From Acidobacteriota bacterium (GTDB lineage: Bacteria > Acidobacteriota > Terriglobia > UBA7540), in contig JAJXZM010000256.1 in assembly GCA_021780055.1 (NCBI GenBank), forward strand, positions 1 to 9,344: a DNA stretch of 9,344 nt. Direction: 5' to 3'. The translations under genes and the position numbers were made by a program. Shown here piece by piece: positions 1 through 5,398 of the stretch. The stretch's first letter is position 1, and every line of letters begins with the position of its first letter. Below the pieces are notes generated by a model that worked only from the letters and a program-made list of their open reading frames with translations, searched no databases and had not been told where the DNA came from.

Positions 1-582
1 TTGTGGGACCAGTTCACAGGCTTTAGCAAGCGAGGCCGCAGCCGTCTTGTTGTCTCCCTGCGCCGCCTGGACGCGACCCACGCCGTACCATGCCTCTGCG
101 TTATCGGGATATTGCTGAACGATATCCCGATACAACTTTCCTGCGTCATCCAACTGGCGCGTCATGAACAGGCTATCAGCGAGCTTCATGCGTGCAGGGA
201 GATAGTCCGGCTTCAGTTTCAGCGCATCCCGAAAACCCTGGATCGATTCAGTGTATTTTCCTTCTTTAAACAGGACATAGGCCAGATCGTAAGACCAGTC
301 GAAAGACTTGGGATCCAATTGGTGTGCGCGGATATAACAGACTTCCGCCAATGCGTACTGCTCGTATGTGTCGAGCGTCATTCCCAACTTGCCATTGGCG
401 GCCGGATCCATCGGATGGGCATTGACCAGTTGATAGGCCTCTTCGAGTTGCTTCAGTACAGCGGGGAATAGGTTGGTGGTCTTGAGTTGAGGCACGGGAG
501 GCAATTCCGTGGCGGAAAGCAGCGAGGATGCCGCAGCAAGAACAAGAATAACGAGTGCCTTTTGGACAGGTGCTGTCCGCAT
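1..582 (-). CDS. Exported TPR-repeat protein, C-terminus outside window
   Basis: The minus strand is open from an ATG at 582 to the left edge, giving 194 residues with no stop, so the 3' end lies outside. Residues 1-24 look like a Sec signal peptide: MRTAPVQK is followed by a hydrophobic Val/Leu/Ala core and a likely cleavage after LLSA. There is no lipobox cysteine. From about residue 59 four tetratricopeptide repeats follow, each ending in a typical proline (HQLDP, LKLKP, VQQYP, CELVP) with motif residues such as AWYGVGR. TPRs are protein-protein interaction scaffolds. Here one would act in the periplasm or outside the cell, partner unknown. An in-frame ATG at 612 would add ten residues before the signal peptide, but neither start has a clear Shine-Dalgarno sequence. 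I prefer 582 because the signal peptide begins there and a promoter-like sequence lies just upstream. Any C-terminal domain cannot be seen. Confidence 0.85.
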   Translation of the reverse strand, partial: MRTAPVQKALVILVLAAASSLLSATELPPVPQLKTTNLFPAVLKQLEEAYQLVNAHPMDPAANGKLGMTLDTYEQYALAEVCYIRAHQLDPKSFDWSYDLAYVLFKEGKYTESIQGFRDALKLKPDYLPARMKLADSLFMTRQLDDAGKLYRDIVQQYPDNAEAWYGVGRVQAAQGDNKTAAASLAKACELVPQ

Positions 583-588
583 AGGCCT

Positions 589-619
589 ATTGTAGGGGTG
601 GACTGGGAACATGAGTCAA
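589..619 (-). promoter_or_regulatory. Possible sigma70-type promoter of the TPR gene
   Basis: On the minus strand TTGACT (614-619) and TACAAT (589-594) lie 19 bases apart. Each differs from consensus by one base, although the spacing is longer than the ideal 17. Transcription would begin about 7 bases after the -10 box, which is the A of the ATG at 582, so the message could be leaderless. This fits the absence of a Shine-Dalgarno sequence before 582. It is a sequence match only. Confidence 0.35.
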
Positions 620-705
620 GTTTCTGCGCGGGCACACGTCCCGAGATGAGGTCCTGGCTAACAGGGGCAATTGGGATACCGATTCGCCATCAGGATGTTA
701 CGACA

Positions 706-776
706 GGAAGTGCCCGTGTGCAAAATCATTTGTCTCACGGCCGAGCCAACAAAGTGTACGCACACGGCACCCTTCC
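706..776. other. Long imperfect inverted repeat with structured loop
   Basis: GTGCCCGTGTGC (710-721) pairs with GCACACGGCAC (760-770) over 11 base pairs with one bulged C. GGAA (706-709) and TTCC (773-776) extend the stem after a two-base bulge. The 38-base loop has its own pairing: TTTGT (729-733) with ACAAA (749-753), and CTC (734-736) with GAG (743-745). The element lies about 100-170 bases downstream of the RRM gene stop and about 125 bases upstream of the TPR gene start. No U-run follows on either strand, so it is not a standard intrinsic terminator. It could be a 3'UTR structure, a small RNA or a remnant of a palindromic repeat. Confidence 0.55.
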
Positions 777-782
777 CATGGA

Positions 783-823
783 TTGGCAATGCCAAAGTCA
801 GGACGGCCTGTTTCACGCCGTCC
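783..823. other. Two small hairpins downstream of the RRM gene
   Basis: TTGGC (783-787) pairs with GCCAA (791-795) across a 3-base loop. GGACGGC (801-807) pairs perfectly with GCCGTCC (817-823) across a 9-base loop. In the minus-strand reading they start about 50 bases after the RRM stop codon. They may help end or protect the transcript's 3' end, but no U-tract follows, so a factor-independent terminator is not supported. Confidence 0.4.
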
Positions 824-873
824 CGGACCTTCGCGTTATCCGAATTGTGCCCGGGTTCTTAGAGGAACCTTTC

Positions 874-1245
874 TTACCAGCGCGGTTCGCGCGGAGAAAA
901 CTGTCCGTGTGAGCCGCCACGTCCGCCGCCGCCGCCGCCACCACGTCGCTTTCCTCCAAAACCGCCGCCTCCGCCTGAGCCGAACCCACCTCGACGTTCC
1001 GGTTTGGGACGAGCTTCATTGATGGTGAGCGCGCGCCCGCCAAATTCCTTGCCGTTAAGGTCTGCAATTGCCTTGGCTGCGGCTTCGTCATCGGCTATTT
1101 CGACAAAAGCGAAGCCTCGCGACTTGCCGGTATCGCGGTCTGTCATGATCCGGACTTGCTGAACTTCTCCGAACGCACTGAACAGATCCCGGAGTTCGTC
1201 TTCGGTGGCGTTAAAAGAAAGGTTTCCTACAAAAAGGTTCTTCAT
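874..1245 (-). CDS. Glycine-rich RRM RNA-binding protein
   Basis: This 123-residue protein has a complete single RNA recognition motif (about residues 2-80) and a glycine/arginine-rich tail (about 86-114). RNP2 is LFVGNL (residues 4-9) and RNP1 is KSRGFAFV (41-48). The RNA-stacking aromatics are present at F5, F45 and F47. The layout matches the small bacterial Rbp-type proteins best known from cyanobacteria and also found in other phyla, which bind single-stranded RNA and are often cold- or stress-induced. The role is probably cytoplasmic post-transcriptional regulation or RNA chaperoning; RNA targets cannot be read from sequence. The ATG at 1245 has a strong Shine-Dalgarno AAGGAG five bases upstream. 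An overlapping ATG at 1249 is out of frame. The divergent upstream gap is long and I find no convincing promoter in it for this gene. Confidence 0.93.
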   Translation of the reverse strand: MKNLFVGNLSFNATEDELRDLFSAFGEVQQVRIMTDRDTGKSRGFAFVEIADDEAAAKAIADLNGKEFGGRALTINEARPKPERRGGFGSGGGGGFGGKRRGGGGGGGRGGSHGQFSPREPRW

Positions 1246-1503
1246 TCATTCTCCTTACAGGTTAGAGTTGCCAGCTATAGCCTGGGATTGAGTTGCCGAG
1301 ATCAGGGGGTTCCTGTTCCCCTCAATTCAGTGCCGGTGCAGCAAAACTCTGTGTGCAGACAAAAACACTGCAACCTCATGCTCAGTTTACGCCTTAACTG
1401 CTGGCGATTTCTACAATGTAATTATTTTCTCACAGGTTGGGCACAGTTTCAGAATTTAATCAGCGTCACAAAATGCGGGTTAGTCAAGCTGCCAACATCC
1501 TGT

Positions 1504-1636
1504 GGAAGGCATCCCCTTCCGTCTTGACGCCACCAGAGGTGTGGGGTGGGTCCGGCGCGCTTCCCTGAAAGGTTCATCAATTGCCCACCCTTCAATGTTG
1601 GCGCCCCGGACCGGCTGATGTTTTGTTGCCAGCCGG
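1504..1636. other. Block of competing stem-loops, candidate structured RNA or regulatory DNA
   Basis: Four pairings can be drawn. (1) GGAAGG 1504-1509 pairs with CCTTCC 1515-1520. (2) GGGTGGG 1544-1550 pairs with CCCACCC 1584-1590. (3) GGTCCGGCGCGC 1549-1560 pairs with 1601-1612 (GCGCCCCGGACC), 11 of 12 positions. (4) CCGGCTG 1611-1617 pairs with CAGCCGG 1630-1636. Pairing 3 shares bases with both 2 and 4, so the structures are partly exclusive. The block lies upstream of the likely aminotransferase promoter, so it need not be in that gene's leader. Strand and function are unknown. Confidence 0.4.
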
Positions 1637-1688
1637 CCACGCTCTCAAGAAACCCATTCGGATCGGTTCTCTTGGAAAGAGCGAGAGG

Positions 1689-1697
1689 TGCTATAAT
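1689..1697 (+). promoter_or_regulatory. Extended -10 promoter candidate for the amino-sugar cassette
   Basis: TGCTATAAT is a perfect extended -10 element (TG-N-TATAAT). The nearest -35-like hexamer, TTGGAA at 1672-1677, is only 14 bases away, so the promoter would rely on the extended -10. Transcription would start near 1704, giving a leader of about 95 bases before the GTG start at 1799. Confidence 0.5.
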
Positions 1698-1798
1698 TGT
1701 TTCTCCGTTACCCGAACACCGGAAGATTTGGCCTGTCCAAGCAAGCGGGAACGTATGCATCCTGAACACTCAGGAAAATAATCAAAGGGAGGTTCATT

Positions 1799-2947
1799 GT
1801 GTCGAAGTATCAAGTTGATTTTTACGGCCATGTCCGTCAATACCACAATCTGAAGGCGGAAATTGACGCAGCCATTCTAGAAGTTCTTGAGAGCGGCAGC
1901 TATGTGTTGGGCCCGAAGCTTACGCAGTTCGAAGCGGACCTTGCCAAATACTGCAACACCAAGGAAGCTGTAGGCCTTAACTCCGGCACAGATGCCCTGA
2001 TTCTGGTTTTGAAGGCGCTGGGAGTGGGTCCCGGCGATGAAGTCATCACCACATCCAACACCTTTTTTGCCACGGCGGAAGCTGTCTGGCTGGTGGGCGC
2101 AACACCGGTTTTTGTGGACATTGAGCCCAAGACCTGCAACATCGACCCCAACCTGATCGAAGCAGCTATCACGCCCAAGACAAAGGCCATTATTCCCGTC
2201 CACCTTTACGGCCAGACGGCGGAAATGCGCCAGATCTCCAAGATTGCCAAGGCCCACAATCTGTACGTGATCGAAGACTGTGCGCAGGCGCTCGGCGCAC
2301 GCGGCGACGACTTTGCTGTCGGTGAACTGAGTGATGCGGTCTGCACCAGCTTCATCATTCAGAAGAACCTGGGTTGCTTTGGTGACGGTGGCGCGGTGAT
2401 GACCAACAATTCCGAAATGGCCGCTGAAATCCGCAAGCTGCGCAACCACGGCTCGGCCAAGCGTTCGCAGCACAGTCTTGGCTACAACAGCCGGCTGGAT
2501 GACATCCACGCAGCGGTGCTGAGCGTGAAATTGAAGGAACTCGACAAGTGGAACGACCTGCGGCGGGAGCGTGCCAAGGAGTATGACGCGGGATTGGCGG
2601 GTACTTCTCTTCTCAAGCTTCCCACCGTGAGGTCCGGCTTCCGGCACATTTTCCATCTTTACATTGTTGAGACCAAGCACCGGGACGAACTGCAAACTTT
2701 CCTGGAGAAAAAGGGCATTCGTGCGCTGACCCACTATCCTATTGCAATCCATCAGCAGGAAGGATTTCCGTGGGGACAGACGGCGCGGGTCTCAGGTTCG
2801 CTCGCGCACACTGAGCGCTCGGCAGCTGAGGTGCTTTCGCTTCCAATGTTCCCTGAACTGACGTCCGAGGAAGTCAAGCTGGTGGTTGAGGGAATCAAGG
2901 AGTGGGAGGCATCCCGCAAGACGGCAGCCGGTTCGGCGGGCGCCTGA
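1799..2947 (+). CDS. DegT/DnrJ/EryC1/StrS-family sugar aminotransferase
   Basis: This 382-residue fold-type I, PLP-dependent enzyme has the usual length of sugar aminotransferases that move an amino group, normally from glutamate, onto a keto-sugar. Visible landmarks are NSGTDAL (61-67, phosphate-binding loop), VIEDCAQA (157-164, with D160 expected to contact the pyridine nitrogen), SFIIQKNLG (184-192, K189 the expected Schiff-base lysine), GDGGAV (195-200) and GYNSRLDDIHAAV (228-240). The KNLG-x-x-GDGG form resembles 3-aminosugar enzymes such as the QdtB/FdtB and WbpE groups, but substrate and ring position cannot be settled by eye. The GTG start is fixed by a strong AAGGGAGG six bases upstream. 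It heads a same-strand series with an oxidoreductase 129 bases downstream, which could make its keto substrate. The Ala/Gly-rich tail after about 370 looks non-essential. Confidence 0.93.
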   Translation: MSKYQVDFYGHVRQYHNLKAEIDAAILEVLESGSYVLGPKLTQFEADLAKYCNTKEAVGLNSGTDALILVLKALGVGPGDEVITTSNTFFATAEAVWLVGATPVFVDIEPKTCNIDPNLIEAAITPKTKAIIPVHLYGQTAEMRQISKIAKAHNLYVIEDCAQALGARGDDFAVGELSDAVCTSFIIQKNLGCFGDGGAVMTNNSEMAAEIRKLRNHGSAKRSQHSLGYNSRLDDIHAAVLSVKLKELDKWNDLRRERAKEYDAGLAGTSLLKLPTVRSGFRHIFHLYIVETKHRDELQTFLEKKGIRALTHYPIAIHQQEGFPWGQTARVSGSLAHTERSAAEVLSLPMFPELTSEEVKLVVEGIKEWEASRKTAAGSAGA

Positions 2948-2998
2948 TCATTTTGACCCCGGTAATTCCTGATTGAATATGTTCTGTGCTGACCGGGA

Positions 2999-3022
2999 AG
3001 GAGCAGGGAAGCCCCTGCTCCT
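2999..3022 (+). other. Perfect 10-bp hairpin between aminotransferase and oxidoreductase genes
   Basis: AGGAGCAGGG (2999-3008) pairs fully with CCCTGCTCCT (3013-3022) around an AAGC loop. It starts about 50 bases after the aminotransferase stop and ends 35 bases before the next gene's Shine-Dalgarno sequence. No U-run follows, so it looks more like an RNA-stability or processing element than a terminator. The 5' arm contains AGGAG, which would be hidden in the stem. Confidence 0.55.
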
Positions 3023-3076
3023 CCAGGTGGCAGGTATGGGTACGCAAGTGCAGCTCTAAGGGAGGCTTGAAAAGGG

Positions 3077-4108
3077 ATGAGCGGAGAGAAAAAGTACAAC
3101 GTTGTCGTTGCAGGCCTGGGAAAGCGCGGAATGCACCATGCCGAAGCGTTCGCAAACAATGGCCGGTTTGAGATTGTCGGCCTCTGCGATATTGACAACG
3201 CCCGCCTGGAAGCGGCCGCAAAGAAGTTCGGCAATCCCAGGACCGGCACAGACGCGCGGGAAGTACTCAAGGCTGTGAAGCCCGATGTCTTCTGTTTCTG
3301 CACGCTGCCACAACTGCGGCTGGACTTGATCCGGGCTGGCGTTGAATCCGGCGCCGGGCTCATTGCTTTTGAAAAGCCCATTGCGATGACCACAAACGAG
3401 GCATTGGAAATAATGAAACTGGTGCGCGATGCCAAGGTGAAAACCGTGGTAAGCCATCAGCACCGATATGGCGAGCACTACAAGAAGGTGAAGGAGATCA
3501 TTGCCAGCGGGGCCATCGGCAGGGTCCACACCGTTTACGGCACAGCCACCGGGTGGATGATGCACATGTTTACCCACCTGATCGACTACGCGCGCTGGTT
3601 CAATAACAACGCGGACGCAGAGTGGGTTGTCGGGCAGGCCTCGGGCAAAGAGAAGTTCTCAGACAATCATCCTTCGCCTGATTACATTGCTGGTCTGATC
3701 CAGTTTGCGAATGGTGTCCGCGGCATTGTCGAAAGCGGCGACGGCGCTCCGGATGTTCCAGAAGTCGATTACTGGTGGCGGAAATGCCGGATTGGCGCCC
3801 AGGGGACCGAAGGGTTTGCGGAAGTTCTGACGGGCGGCGGCTGGCGCGCCATTACAAAGGACTCCGGCGGGGTCATTTCCGGTCCGGGATGCATGGACTA
3901 CGCGCACGACATGCCGCCTTACATTCAAGAGATCGCCGACTGGCTGGATGATCCTGCCAAGGTCCATTCCTGCAACGGTGAGAGTGCTTACAAAGGGTTT
4001 GAAATCATGATGGCGATCTGCCGGTCCGCAGTGCAGCGCGGCAAGATCAAGCTGCCCCTTGGACCTGGTGAGCCGGAGCTCGAAGCCCTGGAAAAGGCAC
4101 TTTCTTAA
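3077..4108 (+). CDS. Gfo/Idh/MocA-family NAD(P)-dependent sugar oxidoreductase
   Basis: This 343-residue protein has the two-domain layout of the family. The N-terminal Rossmann fold carries AGLGKRG (12-18), and the acidic residue after strand 2 (LCDID, 37-41) favours NAD. FEKPIAM (98-104) contains the catalytic lysine K100, and THLIDYARW (166-174) supplies the usual His/Asp pair of the C-terminal domain. Family members oxidise or reduce one hydroxyl of a sugar, often at C3. Next to a DegT-type aminotransferase this recalls NtdC/NtdA, WbpB/WbpE (WlbA/WlbC) and GnnA/GnnB, where the dehydrogenase makes the 3-keto sugar that is then aminated. The specific substrate is not visible. The ATG at 3077 has AAGGGAGG (3058-3065) and a closer AAAGGG upstream. 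The tail LPLGPGEPELEAL is proline/acid-rich. Confidence 0.92.
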   Translation: MSGEKKYNVVVAGLGKRGMHHAEAFANNGRFEIVGLCDIDNARLEAAAKKFGNPRTGTDAREVLKAVKPDVFCFCTLPQLRLDLIRAGVESGAGLIAFEKPIAMTTNEALEIMKLVRDAKVKTVVSHQHRYGEHYKKVKEIIASGAIGRVHTVYGTATGWMMHMFTHLIDYARWFNNNADAEWVVGQASGKEKFSDNHPSPDYIAGLIQFANGVRGIVESGDGAPDVPEVDYWWRKCRIGAQGTEGFAEVLTGGGWRAITKDSGGVISGPGCMDYAHDMPPYIQEIADWLDDPAKVHSCNGESAYKGFEIMMAICRSAVQRGKIKLPLGPGEPELEALEKALS

Positions 4109-4138
4109 TAAGAGCGGATCCTTGGATACTTCCATCCT

Positions 4139-4170
4139 TATGGGAGACTTTGAAAGAGAGTTCTCCCATA
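4139..4170 (+). other. Nine-bp inverted repeat in the oxidoreductase-isomerase gap
   Basis: TATGGGAGA (4139-4147) pairs perfectly with TCTCCCATA (4162-4170). The 14-base loop contains a smaller CTT/AAG pairing. It starts about 30 bases after the oxidoreductase stop and lies about 130 bases before the next start. No T-tract follows on the plus strand. It may be a weak or factor-dependent termination point, an operator, or an mRNA-stability hairpin. The rest of this 192-base gap shows only a small GGGGC/GCCCC stem (4263-4282). Confidence 0.45.
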
Positions 4171-4300
4171 TGCCTTCCCCTCTGAGTATTAAAATGAAAA
4201 GAGAAATCCCCGGTCCGCTAGCACTGGTTTCTGACTGGCGGGCGGTTCCTTAAGAGGAAGTCGGGGCGTGTGACTTGGCCCCTGAAGGCGCAGGTGACTT

Positions 4301-5335
4301 ATGTCATTCATGATGAGAGAAATTCTGGACCAGCCGCGCGCTCTGCTGCGCTGCTATCAAGCTGAGCACAAGCACGCCATTGAGCTCAAAAAATTTGCGG
4401 AGAAGCAGGATTTTCGCATGATCCTGCTGGTGGCGCGAGGGACTTCGGACAACGCTGCGCTCCTGGGGCGCTACCTGCTGGAGCTGACAACGGGCAAACC
4501 CGTCTCGCTTTGTGCACCCTCAATCCACACCCTTTACCACGCGAAACTGGATTTGAGAAAAGCTCTGGTCATTGGCATCTCGCAGTCCGGCGAAGGGACG
4601 GACATCAATGCCGTGCTGAAGGCCGCCCGGCGCCAGGGGGCCTACACGATTGGGGTCACGAACGAAGCGAAATCGACGATGGCAGGGATTGTGGACGACG
4701 CCTTCTTCGTGCGTGCCGGGACCCAAAGATCGGTTGCCGCCACAAAGACCTATACCGGCCAGCTTCTGATGCTCTACATGCTGGCAGCCGCTCTCGGCTC
4801 GCACATCAAACTTGAGCACGTGGGAGAAATCCCAAAGTGGGTTGCGAATTCGCTCGAAATCATCCCGGAAATCCGCCAGATTGTTGAGCGGTACCGGTTC
4901 ATGCGGCAGTGCGTGGTGGTGGCACGCGGCCTGAATTACGCCAACGCCTTTGAGCTTTCTCTGAAGCTTATGGAAACCTGTTATGTGGTTGCGGAAAGGT
5001 TCTCCGCCGCCGACTTCCTGCACGGTCCCATTGCAATGATTGAGAGCGATTTTCCGGTGATTCTTTTTATGCCGCCGGGCAGGACTTATGGGGACATGAA
5101 GAAGCTGGCGGAACGCGTGCGCAAGCTGCGGGCTGATACTCTTATCATCTCGGCCGAAGGCGTAAGATTGCCTGGCCATACCAACTCTATTCGAATACCG
5201 GCATCGATCCCGGAAGTCTATACCCCGATTCCTTACATCGTTCCGGGGCAGGTTTTTGCCTGCCTTCTGGCAGAACTGAAAGGCATCGACCCGGACAAGC
5301 CTCGCTCTCTCAAGATTGTGACCCGAACGCTGTAG
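4301..5335 (+). CDS. GlmS-like double-SIS sugar-phosphate isomerase/deaminase
   Basis: The 344 residues form two SIS domains like the isomerase half of glucosamine-6-phosphate synthase. There is no N-terminal glutaminase domain, so it cannot use glutamine in the GlmS way. Landmarks are ARGTSDNAA (45-53), SQSGEGTD (94-101, sugar-phosphate loop), SVAATKTYT (144-152), and a second domain with ARGLNYANAFELSLKLME (208-225) and DFLHGP (238-243). K222, E225 and H241 keep the spacing of E. coli GlmS K485, E488 and H504. Known relatives include NagB-II-type glucosamine-6-phosphate deaminases, AgaS and fructosamine-type enzymes; reaction direction and substrate are open. The C-terminal loop reads PRSLKIVT, so the catalytic-type lysine (K338) sits one residue from where NagB-II-like sequences usually place it. 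The ATG at 4301 follows a moderate AGGTGA; ATGs at 4310 and 4313 are alternatives. It is the last gene of the plus-strand series. Confidence 0.88.
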   Translation: MSFMMREILDQPRALLRCYQAEHKHAIELKKFAEKQDFRMILLVARGTSDNAALLGRYLLELTTGKPVSLCAPSIHTLYHAKLDLRKALVIGISQSGEGTDINAVLKAARRQGAYTIGVTNEAKSTMAGIVDDAFFVRAGTQRSVAATKTYTGQLLMLYMLAAALGSHIKLEHVGEIPKWVANSLEIIPEIRQIVERYRFMRQCVVVARGLNYANAFELSLKLMETCYVVAERFSAADFLHGPIAMIESDFPVILFMPPGRTYGDMKKLAERVRKLRADTLIISAEGVRLPGHTNSIRIPASIPEVYTPIPYIVPGQVFACLLAELKGIDPDKPRSLKIVTRTL

Positions 5336-5398
5336 GATGCTGCGTCCGGGCTTCCACCGCTTGTATTTGGTATTCGGTTTATTCGGCCGGCCTGATGG

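Larger units (their letters stand above)
1246..1798. other. Gene-free divergent intergenic region
   Basis: This 553-base stretch separates the minus-strand RRM gene from the plus-strand aminotransferase gene. Open frames here lack ribosome binding sites and any recognisable protein features, so I call no gene. The part from about 1380 to 1470 is AT-rich and may hold the RRM promoter, but no good -35/-10 pair stands out. The part from 1504 to 1636 is GC-rich and full of inverted repeats, and 1689-1697 is a promoter candidate for the aminotransferase. Confidence 0.7.

Noticed and set aside
1..471. Plus-strand open frame of about 156 codons at the left edge.
   Set aside because: It is antisense to a clear signal-peptide TPR protein on the minus strand and has no protein-like features of its own.
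801..823. Hairpin considered as an intrinsic terminator of the RRM gene.
   Set aside because: The stem is perfect but no U-run follows on the minus strand, so I list it only as a hairpin.
1672..1697. Sigma54 promoter considered near TTGG...TGCT upstream of the aminotransferase.
   Set aside because: The GG-to-GC spacing is 14 bases and not 10. The extended -10 TGCTATAAT explains the site better.
1546..1818. Plus-strand open frames before the aminotransferase gene.
   Set aside because: They have no ribosome binding site and odd composition, and they overlap the stem-loop block and promoter. No family resemblance.
1877..2752. Long minus-strand open frame (291 codons) opposite the aminotransferase.
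   Set aside because: The opposite strand carries a complete enzyme with all catalytic motifs. The antisense frame is a codon-bias effect.
4059..4253. Possible small gene between the oxidoreductase and GlmS-like genes.
   Set aside because: It overlaps the end of the oxidoreductase, lacks a convincing ribosome binding site, and runs through an inverted repeat.
5336..5398. Terminator sought between the convergent GlmS-like and second oxidoreductase genes.
   Set aside because: Only a 5-bp stem with a G-U pair (5335-5347) and a GGCCGGCC palindrome are visible, with no U-run.
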